Assembly: GCF_000963865.1 (NCBI RefSeq)
Contig: NZ_CP011071.1
Span: 620,001 to 684,000 of the forward strand
Length of the DNA: 64,000 nucleotides
DNA from: Flagellimonas lutaonensis
GTDB lineage: Bacteria > Bacteroidota > Bacteroidia > Flavobacteriales > Flavobacteriaceae
Direction: 5' to 3'
Position 1 is the stretch's first letter, and every line of letters starts with the position of its first letter. Below, piece by piece: positions 42,328 to 50,985 of the stretch. The translations under genes were made by a program, and so were the position numbers. The notes beneath the pieces were generated by a model. It worked only from the letters and a program-made list of their open reading frames with translations, made no database searches and had not been told where the DNA came from.

Positions 42328-43299
42328 ATGGGGCGACTGATTCTGTTGGCGATACTATTTGTTTTCTTCGGATGTGCAGATACCACTGAGAAAAAAGCTG
42401 AAACCAAGGTTGTACCCAAAACCCGAACGCAAAAAAAGGAGGTTTCCTTAGTGGTGTTGGGAACCGTGCAAGATGCCGGAAGCCCGCATATTGGCTGTCG
42501 CAAACAATGCTGTTCTGACCTTTTCGAGCGCCCGGACCCTACCAAAAAAGTAGTGTCTTTGGGGTTGGTTGACCACAAAACCGGCAAGACCTATCTCTTT
42601 GAGGCAACCCCAGATATAGCGGCCCAACTAAAACATCTACAGCGATATGCCGAATCGGAAGAAGAGACCCCTGACGGCATTTTTCTGACCCACGCGCACA
42701 TGGGCCATTACAGCGGACTGATGTATCTAGGCCGCGAGGCGTTGAACAGCGAAAAACTACCGGTGTATGCCATGCCCAAGATGAAAACATTCTTGAAAGA
42801 CAATGGGCCTTGGAGCCAATTGGTATCCTTATCGAACATCAGTTTGGTGGGTATTGAAGATCAAGGGCAAATCGTTCTTACGCCGAATATTGTGGTTACC
42901 CCTTTTTTGGTACCCCATCGCGATGAATTTTCAGAGACCGTTGGCTACAAAATTTCAGGTCCGGCCAAAACCGTACTCTTCATACCTGATATAGACAAAT
43001 GGCCCCTATGGAAAAAAAGCATCGTCGAAGAGATTTCAAAAGTAGATTATGCATTTTTGGATGCCACATTTTATGATGCCGCGGAAATCGATAATCGGGA
43101 TATTTCAGAAATTCCCCATCCCTTCGTTATCGAGAGTTTGGCCCTGTTCGGCAAACTTCCTGATACTGAAAAGAAAAAAATATATTTCATTCACTTCAAT
43201 CATACCAATCCGCTTCTAGATTCAAGTAACCCAGAGAGGGAATATTTGAAGGAAAAAGGGTTTCAAATCGCTGAATATGGGCAATTGCTTAGTTTGTAG
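42328..43299 (+). CDS. PqqB-like metallo-beta-lactamase-fold lipoprotein
   Basis: The roughly 323-residue product from ATG 42328 has a lipobox (FFGC, Cys15). Its domain opens LVVLGTVQDAGSPHIGCRKQCC and has THAHMGHYSGL in place of the usual HxHxDH, as in PqqB and its relatives, which lack the Asp. No other pqq gene is nearby, so PQQ synthesis is unlikely. An earlier ATG at 42307 lies inside the phosphoesterase gene and would spoil the signal peptide. Its envelope location is unusual for the PqqB fold. Confidence 0.84.
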   Translation: MGRLILLAILFVFFGCADTTEKKAETKVVPKTRTQKKEVSLVVLGTVQDAGSPHIGCRKQCCSDLFERPDPTKKVVSLGLVDHKTGKTYLFEATPDIAAQLKHLQRYAESEEETPDGIFLTHAHMGHYSGLMYLGREALNSEKLPVYAMPKMKTFLKDNGPWSQLVSLSNISLVGIEDQGQIVLTPNIVVTPFLVPHRDEFSETVGYKISGPAKTVLFIPDIDKWPLWKKSIVEEISKVDYAFLDATFYDAAEIDNRDISEIPHPFVIESLALFGKLPDTEKKKIYFIHFNHTNPLLDSSNPEREYLKEKGFQIAEYGQLLSL

Positions 43300-43373
43300 T
43301 GTACTTTTTTACCGAGGGTAAGGTTTAAGGGATTTTGCGTCTAAGCAAGCAAACAATTAATCAAAGAAACCTG

Positions 43374-44234
43374 ATGAAAGCGCACAAAATCAATTTTTTA
43401 TTGGTATTGACATTTCTATTGGCCGCTGCCTGTGGGCCCCAACAGAAAAAAGAAAGGACACAAAATGAAGAAATCGTTGAAGCCAAGGCCAACGAACCCG
43501 GTTACGACACCAATGACCCCAGTACCATTCTGGCGGCCATAAAACATGCCCACGGTGGGTGGAACGACCTTTGGGCCAAAAAAGATGTGGAGTTTACCTA
43601 TAACTACCATTATACCGACGATGGTCGGGCAGACATATCAACAGAACGTTACATTTTTGCATCAGAGGCCTCTTATGGCCATTACACACGGCATGAAATC
43701 AACGTCATGCCCGGTGTTGAAGGTGTAGTGCAGCAATTTTTTGATGGAGAGCGTACCAAAATGTGGCTCGACGGAAAAGAGGTGACCGACCCAAAGGCCC
43801 TTGCCGCTGCCGATTTTTTACGCCAAGCCAACTATTTCTGGTTTGTAATACCCTATAAACTGAACGACCCTGGCACCATTGCTACCTACGATGGGCAAGA
43901 AACACACAATGGCAAGACCTATGACAAGGTAACCGTTACCTATGACCCTTCGGTTACCGGCAAAGAACAGAATGACATTTACGTACTATATGTCAACCCA
44001 GAGACCAAACTGATCGACCGTTTTTACTTCTCCCTACCTTTCATGGGGGTGAACGAGCCTGTCATCATCGCCGATTATGAGTATACCGACTTAGATGGGC
44101 AAAAGCTGGCCACCAAAAGAAGCTACTATATGCCGAGCGAACAAGGGTATTCAGAAGCGCCTAATTTGGTACAGACCATGGCCGATATAAAATTCAACAA
44201 CGGGTTTACTTTGAAAAACCTTTCAGCAAGGTAA
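43374..44234 (+). CDS. DUF6503-like lipoprotein
   Basis: The 286 residues from ATG 43374 start MKAHKINFLLVLTFLLAAAC with a lipobox. The mature part includes IKHAHGGWNDLWAKKDVEF, the pattern of DUF6503 proteins in Bacteroidota, and strand-rich repeats similar to LolA/LppX-type folds. It may bind a hydrophobic ligand (inference). It ends at a bidirectional terminator. Confidence 0.8.
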   Translation: MKAHKINFLLVLTFLLAAACGPQQKKERTQNEEIVEAKANEPGYDTNDPSTILAAIKHAHGGWNDLWAKKDVEFTYNYHYTDDGRADISTERYIFASEASYGHYTRHEINVMPGVEGVVQQFFDGERTKMWLDGKEVTDPKALAAADFLRQANYFWFVIPYKLNDPGTIATYDGQETHNGKTYDKVTVTYDPSVTGKEQNDIYVLYVNPETKLIDRFYFSLPFMGVNEPVIIADYEYTDLDGQKLATKRSYYMPSEQGYSEAPNLVQTMADIKFNNGFTLKNLSAR

Positions 44235-44258
44235 ACTGAAACTGCCCATTTAACGTAA

Positions 44259-44288
44259 AACCCCGACGAAGCAAAGCTTGTCGGGGTT
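44259..44288. terminator. bidirectional rho-independent terminator
   Basis: AACCCCGAC (44259-44267) pairs with GTCGGGGTT (44280-44288) between convergent genes. The minus-strand side has a T-rich tail, so it serves best for the DUF4293 gene. Confidence 0.82.
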
Positions 44289-44317
44289 CACGCACTAATA
44301 CTACTAAGATGTTAGGT

Positions 44318-44728
44318 TTAACGCAATCGATCCACAGATTTTACAAGATCTTCATCCTTTTTGATAGCCCTGTTGGCCAGGACCAGAAAAACGATAGAAA
44401 ATACAGGAATCAGCATCCCAATACCCTTCTCAGAAATGGTGTTTTCTCCGGATAAGTTTAGTGATCGGTAAACGAAAAATCCTAGTAAAAAAAGGTTTAA
44501 TATGATGTTCAATCTGTTCATTACAAATTGGTTCTGTCTTTTTTTGTACATAAGAATGGCCGCGATCGCCATAACGGCAGAGACATAAAAGGCAATGCTC
44601 AAAAATACTTCGTTCTTGGCATAAACGGCCGTACCGTCAACATCGACCCATAGATTCAGAAAAAAGGGGGCAATGCCGGTCAAAAGGCCCACCACCAATA
44701 GGTACAACGTCTGTATTCGCTGAATCAT
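44318..44728 (-). CDS. DUF4293 membrane protein
   Basis: This 136-residue protein has four membrane helices and the DUF4293 opening MIQRIQTLYLLVVGLLTG, a Bacteroidota-specific family of unknown function that typically sits next to rho, as here. The gene is divergent from rho, with a 197-base gap. Confidence 0.9.
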   Translation of the reverse strand: MIQRIQTLYLLVVGLLTGIAPFFLNLWVDVDGTAVYAKNEVFLSIAFYVSAVMAIAAILMYKKRQNQFVMNRLNIILNLFLLGFFVYRSLNLSGENTISEKGIGMLIPVFSIVFLVLANRAIKKDEDLVKSVDRLR

Positions 44729-44925
44729 ATGCCAACTTGATTTCTAGTCCACAAAAATAAATGTCTTTTCGTAAATAGACCGCATTGTTCAAAAATAATT
44801 CGTATTATTGTACCGTTATTGATTAGTATACTTACCCCGGGAAGTCTTTCCCAATGTAATATCCAAATAAATAGTTACTCCATAACTAAATCATACCAAC
44901 AAAGTCTAATTTATTCTATTGATTA
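44729..44925. other. 197-base divergent gap upstream of rho
   Basis: The stretch is A+T rich and holds the rho leader and promoters for both sides. TATTATTG (near 44807) is one mismatch from a -7 element in the rho direction. No ORF or clear attenuator hairpin is seen. Confidence 0.4.
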
Positions 44926-46488
44926 ATGTTTGAGATTTCTGATCTAAAAGCTAAGAAGCTTCCTGAATTACAGGAGATTGCCAAAGAATTGAACGTACCC
45001 AAGTTCAAGACCATGAAGAAGCTTGATTTGGTCTATCAAATCTTGGATGTGCAAGCATCCAACCCAAAAGCCGTAAAAGAAACGGTCGCTGCGGAAGAAA
45101 AAAAGGAAAAAGAAGCGGGGCCAAAGGCCGCCAAGGCGACAGAACAAAGCAGGCGCACCGATGAAAAGGCCGACAACAAAGAGGCCGCCAGCGATACCAC
45201 CAAAAAGCCGCCCCGACAGAAAAAAGAGCACCACAGGCAGAACGGCCACCAAAAAAATCAAGGTCAGGGCAGAAAGCAAAGCCAACAGCAACATCAGCGA
45301 AACGGCCACGAGAAAAAAAGCAGCAACTTCGATAAAGACCTCAAAAACCGCTATAAAGAGCCCGAATTTGAGTTTGATAGCATTATCGAAAGCGAGGGTG
45401 TGCTAGATATTATGCAAGATGGCTATGGCTTTCTAAGGTCGTCTGATTACAATTATCTCTCTTCACCCGACGACATCTATGTATCGCAATCACAGATTCG
45501 TCTTTTTGGCCTAAAAACTGGTGATACAGTATTGGGCAATGTACGCCCCCCGAAAGAGGGAGAAAAATATTTTCCGTTGATCAAGGTCAACAAAATCAAC
45601 GGTCTTGACCCACAGGTGGTGCGAGACCGTGTGTCGTTTGAACACCTGACACCGCTTTTCCCAAGGGAAAAATTCAACATTGCCGATAGGCAGAGCACCA
45701 TCTCTACCCGTATCATGGACCTTTTCTCGCCCATTGGAAAAGGCCAAAGAGGCATGATAGTATCGCAGCCCAAAACGGGTAAGACCATGTTGTTGAAAGA
45801 TATTGCGAATGCGATTGCCGCCAACCACCCCGAAGTCTACCAGATCATTCTTCTGATTGATGAACGGCCCGAGGAGGTGACCGATATGCAACGCAATGTA
45901 CGTGGTGAAGTGGTAGCCTCTACCTTTGACAAAGAGGCAACCGAACACGTTCGGGTGGCGAACATTGTAATTGAAAAGGCCAAAAGATTGGTGGAATGCG
46001 GCCATGATGTGGTTATTTTGTTAGATTCGATTACACGTCTGGCAAGGGCTTACAACACTGTACAACCAGCATCTGGTAAAGTATTGAGTGGTGGTGTTGA
46101 CGCGAACGCACTGCATAAACCAAAACGTTTCTTCGGTGCTGCCAGAAACATTGAAAACGGTGGGTCATTATCGATCATTGCGACAGCGCTTACCGAGACC
46201 GGTTCAAAAATGGACGAGGTTATCTTTGAAGAGTTCAAGGGTACCGGTAACATGGAGCTGCAACTTGACCGTCGTATCAGTAACCGTAGAATTTTCCCTG
46301 CCATCGACTTGATCTCATCTTCTACAAGACGAGACGATCTACTGCTCGATGAGAACACCATTCAGCGTATGTGGATACTGCGTAAATACTTGGCAGACAT
46401 GAATCCGGTTGAGGCGATGGAATTCATTGAACAGCGGATAAAGCAGACCAAGAACAACGAAGAGTTCTTGCTCACCATGAACGAATAA
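44926..46488 (+). CDS. rho: transcription termination factor Rho
   Basis: This 520-residue hexameric helicase has an N-terminal Rho_N helix bundle (1-45). A 90-100 residue insert follows, rich in Lys, Gln, Asn and Arg (about 47-145). Then come the cold-shock-like RNA-binding domain ([21 protein letters not shown]) and the ATPase with Walker [12 protein letters not shown], Walker [11 protein letters not shown] and [12 protein letters not shown]. It ends RNA synthesis at rut sites. The insert is intrinsically disordered, a known feature of Bacteroidota Rho that drives condensate formation in some species. Confidence 0.97.
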   Translation: MFEISDLKAKKLPELQEIAKELNVPKFKTMKKLDLVYQILDVQASNPKAVKETVAAEEKKEKEAGPKAAKATEQSRRTDEKADNKEAASDTTKKPPRQKKEHHRQNGHQKNQGQGRKQSQQQHQRNGHEKKSSNFDKDLKNRYKEPEFEFDSIIESEGVLDIMQDGYGFLRSSDYNYLSSPDDIYVSQSQIRLFGLKTGDTVLGNVRPPKEGEKYFPLIKVNKINGLDPQVVRDRVSFEHLTPLFPREKFNIADRQSTISTRIMDLFSPIGKGQRGMIVSQPKTGKTMLLKDIANAIAANHPEVYQIILLIDERPEEVTDMQRNVRGEVVASTFDKEATEHVRVANIVIEKAKRLVECGHDVVILLDSITRLARAYNTVQPASGKVLSGGVDANALHKPKRFFGAARNIENGGSLSIIATALTETGSKMDEVIFEEFKGTGNMELQLDRRISNRRIFPAIDLISSSTRRDDLLLDENTIQRMWILRKYLADMNPVEAMEFIEQRIKQTKNNEEFLLTMNE

Positions 46489-46514
46489 TTATATACAATT
46501 TATACATATCTAAG

Positions 46515-46543
46515 CCCCAACTATACCATAGTTGGGGTTTTTT
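46515..46543 (+). terminator. rho-independent terminator after rho
   Basis: CCCCAACTAT (46515-46524), loop ACC, ATAGTTGGGG (46528-46537), then six T. Confidence 0.92.
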
Positions 46544-46568
46544 GTTAACGACATCGTCAGAAAAGCCA

Positions 46569-46576
46569 TATCTTTA
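46569..46576 (+). promoter_or_regulatory. -7 element for the lipoprotein gene at 46615
   Basis: TATCTTTA is one mismatch from TAnnTTTG and lies 38 bases before the ATG, just after the rho terminator. No FNR-type dyad is present here. Confidence 0.45.
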
Positions 46577-46614
46577 AGAGGTTATCTATAGTAAAAATCC
46601 TTAAACCCAAGACC

Positions 46615-47304
46615 ATGGTACACTCCAAACAACTACTTACCGGCCTATTTTCATTATTGTTGCTTTCAATGACCTCCTGCCAAGACAGGGGCAAAAAAAA
46701 AGGTGATGAAAAACCGACCGAAAAAGAGCCCAAAACCGAAATGGTGAAGGCGCCCGAGGGCATTATTTCGTTGGTCAATTCAAAATTGATCTATGACAAC
46801 TACACCGAAAACCGAGTCGGCATAATTGAAGAATATGAGCGCAGAACTCGGCAGAGTCCTGAGTTTAAAGTAGCCCGGTTTGTAGATTTTGATTACAAGA
46901 CCATTAGGCAATATCTTGACTATGTCGATCAAGAAGCTAAAAAGGCAGGGGTTGAAAAAGTGACCAAACTTCGTATCTACTTTGCAAATTATCCTGATGA
47001 AGAGGTCTTTGGGGATAAAAAAGTTGTACATCCGAAGCAGAACACCGTCTTTTTGGTGCCAACTTTATATCAAGATGGGCAGAACTATGGTTTTTTCATT
47101 GGAGCTGATGGCAAGGCCGAATTGGTCAAGAATGTGGTTGGAGCCAAAGGTCAGGGCATGGGCAGTACACATTCTGACCAGACACAATCGTATGCAGGGT
47201 TCGCCCCAAACTTTTCAGCAGCACCCCCCAACCCTTATCAAGGCGGCGGAAGCTTGACTTTGAATGGTGGCAATAGTGGACCACCTCCTCCCGGAGATTA
47301 CTAA
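46615..47304 (+). CDS. hypothetical lipoprotein with proline/glycine-rich tail
   Basis: This 229-residue protein has a lipobox (LLSMTSC), a charged linker KKKGDEKPTEKEPKTE, a compact middle domain (about 50-165) and a C-terminal low-complexity tail NPYQGGGSLTLNGGNSGPPPPGDY (given in two parts: NPYQGGGSLTLN and GGNSGPPPPGDY). No recognised family. It precedes two membrane paralogues by 5 bases and is probably in their operon. Confidence 0.68.
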   Translation: MVHSKQLLTGLFSLLLLSMTSCQDRGKKKGDEKPTEKEPKTEMVKAPEGIISLVNSKLIYDNYTENRVGIIEEYERRTRQSPEFKVARFVDFDYKTIRQYLDYVDQEAKKAGVEKVTKLRIYFANYPDEEVFGDKKVVHPKQNTVFLVPTLYQDGQNYGFFIGADGKAELVKNVVGAKGQGMGSTHSDQTQSYAGFAPNFSAAPPNPYQGGGSLTLNGGNSGPPPPGDY

Positions 47305-47309
47305 ACTAT

Positions 47310-47996
47310 ATGTATCAAGAGTTGATTGACCTTTTTAGGGAAAATTACTTTTTGGTGGCCTATGGGGTTGCATTGGTAATTTCTATGGCAACCTATCGGA
47401 AATATTTCGATACCGCACTTAGGTACTTCCCCATTATCATTGCCTACACTTTTTTCAATGAGTTGTTGGGATATTTTATCCGCTATAAAGAGACATTTGC
47501 TTTTTTTTCTGATTCCAATCTGCAATTTGCAAACGACATAATCTACAATATTTACTATGTTGTCTTTTTTTGCTTTTTCTATTTTCTATATTGGAAAATT
47601 GTCAACAAACCCAAACTCAAGAAATGGATTTCGTGGTCTGCCTATTTTGTGCTTTTGGCCTATATCGTCAATTCATTTATTTATAATCCATTGACATTCA
47701 ACCTTTTTTATGCCCATTCAATTGGTTCATGGGTTTTAGTGTTTTGCATATTGTTATATTTCGGAAACTTACCGAATTGGAAGTGGGACCGAGACAAATA
47801 TAACCTTATGATATGGGTATCAATCGGGTTATGTGTTTTCTATTCTTTCTATCCCCCGCTCTTGTTAATAGGGTTTTTGAAAACAGAAATATGGCAGCAA
47901 TACCATTTGAGAACGGTTCTGAGAATCTTGATCGTAATCATGTACTTCCTATTCTGCATAGGTTTCGTAATCTCTAGAAGAAGGGCGTTTAAATAA
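47310..47996 (+). CDS. hypothetical seven-helix membrane protein, paralogue 1
   Basis: This 228-residue protein has about seven hydrophobic helices and shares the motifs YRKYFDTALRYFPI, FNELLGYFI and IIYNIYYVVFFCFFYFLYW with the next gene. Family not recognised. It is 5 bases after the lipoprotein and 6 before its paralogue, so a tandem duplication within one operon. Confidence 0.7.
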   Translation: MYQELIDLFRENYFLVAYGVALVISMATYRKYFDTALRYFPIIIAYTFFNELLGYFIRYKETFAFFSDSNLQFANDIIYNIYYVVFFCFFYFLYWKIVNKPKLKKWISWSAYFVLLAYIVNSFIYNPLTFNLFYAHSIGSWVLVFCILLYFGNLPNWKWDRDKYNLMIWVSIGLCVFYSFYPPLLLIGFLKTEIWQQYHLRTVLRILIVIMYFLFCIGFVISRRRAFK

Positions 47997-48002
47997 CAAA
48001 AG

Positions 48003-48680
48003 GTGAAAGAACTTTTTATCGACAATTTCTTCTTTCCGTTCTATTTGGCGACCTGGTTCGTATCGGTTGTCACTTATAGAAAGTATTTTGATACGCCATT
48101 GAAATTTTTTCCCATTTATATTTCCTACGTAATCTTTACAGAGTTGCTGGGCTACTTTATAATAAACTTTGAGGATTTCAGCTTTTTTTCACAGCAAGAA
48201 TATTCATGGCACAATATAATCATCTACAATATCTACCAAATTGTAATGCTATGCTTTTTTTATTGGGTGTATTTAAAGTTACTGCGCAATAGCAAACACA
48301 AAAATCTTGTGGCGGGGGCCATCGTCGTTACGGCAATAGCATACCTTGTAAGTCTCTTTTTTCAGAATCCGCTGCATTCAAGTATGTATTATGCGGATTT
48401 TTTTGGTTCATACTCCTTGATTTTGTGCGTAATTCTGTATTTCAAAGAAAAAGCAAGGGAAGGGAGGACCTCTTCCCTAAAACATAATCTCATGTTCTGG
48501 GTTAGTCTGGGACTCTTGGTCTTCCATATTTTTGTTCCCTTTTTATTCTTTGTAGGATATCAAGATGTTGAGACATGGCACAAGTACCATTTCAGAAAGA
48601 TTCTGTGGGTACTGGTATCCCTGATGTACACTTTGTTCTGTATAGGGCTTATTGTAGGTAAAAGAAAAGCCTTTCGGTAA
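48003..48680 (+). CDS. hypothetical seven-helix membrane protein, paralogue 2
   Basis: The 225 residues start at GTG 48003 and align over their whole length with the previous gene: YRKYFDTPLKFFPI, FTELLGYFI, IIYNIYQIVMLCFFYWVY and a closing CIGLIVGKRKAFR versus CIGFVISRRRAFK. Function unknown; the pair may form a heterodimer (inference). It ends at a terminator shared with rpsT. Confidence 0.7.
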   Translation: MKELFIDNFFFPFYLATWFVSVVTYRKYFDTPLKFFPIYISYVIFTELLGYFIINFEDFSFFSQQEYSWHNIIIYNIYQIVMLCFFYWVYLKLLRNSKHKNLVAGAIVVTAIAYLVSLFFQNPLHSSMYYADFFGSYSLILCVILYFKEKAREGRTSSLKHNLMFWVSLGLLVFHIFVPFLFFVGYQDVETWHKYHFRKILWVLVSLMYTLFCIGLIVGKRKAFR

Positions 48681-48683
48681 CAA

Positions 48684-48714
48684 AAAAAGCCCTAACGAAA
48701 TCGTCAGGGCTTTT
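48684..48714. terminator. bidirectional terminator between membrane paralogue and rpsT
   Basis: AAAAGCCCTaACGA pairs with TCGTcAGGGCTTTT across a short AA-rich loop. A runs and T runs on either side allow use from both strands. Confidence 0.9.
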
Positions 48715-48733
48715 GAATTTCTTTATGGCCACT

Positions 48734-48985
48734 TTACATTGCTGCCACTTTCTTCATCAGCTTGCTCTTCAAGTTGGCCGCCTTGTTTTGGTGAATGATG
48801 TTCTTCTTGGCCAGCTTATCGATCATCCCCACAACCGTAGGAAGCATTTTCTGTGCTTCTTTCTTGTTCTCTTCGTTGCGCAGTTTCTTGATGGCATTTC
48901 GCACGGTCTTGTGCTGGTACCTGTTGCGTAGACGCACTGCCTCGTTTCTTCTGATTCTCTTTAATGCCGACTTATGGTTTGCCAT
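48734..48985 (-). CDS. rpsT: 30S ribosomal protein S20
   Basis: This 83-residue basic helical protein matches bS20: [22 protein letters not shown] (two overlapping parts, [13 protein letters not shown] and [10 protein letters not shown]), [29 protein letters not shown] (read in two parts at NIIH). It binds 16S rRNA. Two tRNA-Glu genes lie upstream on the same strand. Confidence 0.95.
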   Translation of the reverse strand: MANHKSALKRIRRNEAVRLRNRYQHKTVRNAIKKLRNEENKKEAQKMLPTVVGMIDKLAKKNIIHQNKAANLKSKLMKKVAAM

Positions 48986-49067
48986 TGCTTTTAATTACGA
49001 ATTATGGATTCAGAATTACGATCCGCGACATTCAGCGTTCTTCATTCTGTATCCAACATTAGATTTG

Positions 49068-49139
49068 TAGCCCGTAGGGGAATCGAACCCCTGTTACCAG
49101 GATGAAAACCTGGCGTCCTAACCCCTAGACGAACGGGCC
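49068..49139 (-). tRNA. tRNA-Glu (anticodon TTC), copy 1
   Basis: The 72-base cloverleaf reads from 49139: acceptor GGCCCGT pairing with ACGGGCT, D-arm TCTAGGGGTTAGGA, anticodon stem CCAGG/CCTGG with loop TTTTCAT (anticodon TTC), and T-arm AGGGGTTCGATTCCCCT. No CCA is encoded. It is identical to the copy at 49234. Confidence 0.96.
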
Positions 49140-49233
49140 ATTTTTTCAGGTACGGGTGGTAGAGGCACGAAGTATGGATTCAATATGTTGTTGCCAATAT
49201 TTTGTACTTCGTACTTTTAACCTCGTACTTTCG

Positions 49234-49305
49234 TAGCCCGTAGGGGAATCGAACCCCTGTTACCAGGATGAAAACCTGGCGTCCTAACCCCTAGACGAAC
49301 GGGCC
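49234..49305 (-). tRNA. tRNA-Glu (anticodon TTC), copy 2
   Basis: This copy has the same sequence as copy 1, 94 bases further upstream. Tandem identical copies presumably raise dosage of tRNA-Glu. Confidence 0.96.
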
Positions 49306-49413
49306 ATTGGTTCTTCAAAGAACAAACCCAAAAGAAAATGGTTACATTTAGCTTTCAGGCGGGTGCAAAAATACAACTATTTTTAAGTATTGCAAGAAGC
49401 TACCATTACTTTT

Positions 49414-50889
49414 TTAGTAGGCCTTGGCAAATAACACCCTGTAGGGCGATGGTTTACCTGTAACAACGCACTTGCCCTCCTCGTTTTTCACATGGAGAGG
49501 AATGCAGCGAATGGTTGCCTTGGTCTCTTCTTTTATCTTCTCTTCAGTGGCGGCGGTACCGTCCCAATGGGCCGAAATAAAGCCTCCTTTTTCTTCCAGC
49601 ACGGCCTTGAACTCGTCATAACTGTCTACCTCTGTAATGTGCGTTTGCTGGTGCTGCTTGGCCCGCTCAAAAATGTTCTTCTGCATGTCTTCGAGAAGCT
49701 GCTCGATATGCGCGACAATATTTTCAGCCGGCACCGATTCTTTCTGCAGGGTATCCCTTCGTGCCACCTCATAGGTGCCGTTCTCCAAATCCCTTTGGCC
49801 GATGGCCAGGCGCACCGGCACCCCTTTCAACTCGTACTCGTTGAACTTGAAGCCCGGTTTATGGGTATCCCGGTCATCATATTTGACCGAAATGCCTTTT
49901 GCACGAAGATCATTCAACAACGGATGCACTTTTTCAGATATGGCCTCTAACTGCTCAATTCCCTTGTATATAGGGACGATGACAACTTGAATGGGTGCCA
50001 GTTTGGGTGGCAAAACAAGGCCGTTGTCATCACTGTGGGTCATGATCAAAGCTCCGACCAAACGTGTTGAAACGCCCCACGAGGTGGCCCATACGTATTC
50101 TTGCCCCCCTTCTTTTGAAGCAAATTTTACATCGAAGGCTTTTGCAAAATTCTGTCCAAGAAAATGGGAAGTCCCGGCCTGTAATGCCTTTCCATCTTGC
50201 ATTAGTGCCTCGATACAATAGGTTTCCAACGCTCCGGCAAAACGTTCGCTTTCAGTTTTGGTTCCCTTGATCACGGGCACGGCCATGTATTTTTCGGCAA
50301 ATTCGGCATAAACGTTCATCATCAGTTCAGCCTCTTCGACAGCCTCTTTCTCCGTGGCATGGGCCGTATGGCCTTCTTGCCATAGAAACTCGGCCGTACG
50401 AAGAAAAAGACGGGTGCGCATTTCCCATCGTACTACGTTGGCCCATTGATTAATTTTCAAAGGCAAATCGCGATATGATTGGATCCATCTTCTATAGGTA
50501 TCCCAAATGATGGTCTCAGAGGTTGGTCTAACAATAAGTTCTTCTTCGAGCTTGGCATCCTCATCGACCACGATCCCTTTACCGTCATCGGCATTTTTAA
50601 GCCGATAATGCGTTACCACCGCACATTCTTTGGCAAAGCCCTCAACATGGCTGGCCTCTTTGCTCAGATATGATTTTGGTATGAACAATGGAAAGTAGGC
50701 ATTCTCATGTCCCGTGTCTTTGAACATCCTATCGAGGGCCGCCTGCATCTTCTCCCAAATGGCAAAACCATAGGGTTTAATAACCATACAACCCCTTACT
50801 CCCGAATTTTCGGCCAAATCTGCCTTGATAACAAGTTCGTTGTACCATTTGGAATAATCCTCGGCACGACTAGTCAATTTTTTACCCAT
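49414..50889 (-). CDS. proS: prolyl-tRNA synthetase, archaeal/eukaryal type
   Basis: This 491-residue class II synthetase has motif 2 near [26 protein letters not shown] (in two parts at RTRL/FLRT) and motif 3 [19 protein letters not shown], and lacks the bacterial editing insertion. It is the short ProS type found in archaea, eukaryotes and Bacteroidota. It attaches proline to tRNA-Pro. It is divergent from the lipoprotein at 50986. Confidence 0.95.
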   Translation of the reverse strand: MGKKLTSRAEDYSKWYNELVIKADLAENSGVRGCMVIKPYGFAIWEKMQAALDRMFKDTGHENAYFPLFIPKSYLSKEASHVEGFAKECAVVTHYRLKNADDGKGIVVDEDAKLEEELIVRPTSETIIWDTYRRWIQSYRDLPLKINQWANVVRWEMRTRLFLRTAEFLWQEGHTAHATEKEAVEEAELMMNVYAEFAEKYMAVPVIKGTKTESERFAGALETYCIEALMQDGKALQAGTSHFLGQNFAKAFDVKFASKEGGQEYVWATSWGVSTRLVGALIMTHSDDNGLVLPPKLAPIQVVIVPIYKGIEQLEAISEKVHPLLNDLRAKGISVKYDDRDTHKPGFKFNEYELKGVPVRLAIGQRDLENGTYEVARRDTLQKESVPAENIVAHIEQLLEDMQKNIFERAKQHQQTHITEVDSYDEFKAVLEEKGGFISAHWDGTAATEEKIKEETKATIRCIPLHVKNEEGKCVVTGKPSPYRVLFAKAY

Positions 50890-50985
50890 CTACTATACTT
50901 TGGCACAAAACTTGTGACATTATTAACGAAAATAGAAGGGTAAAACTAACTATTTTTAGTATGTTCAACAATAAAATTTAAAAGG

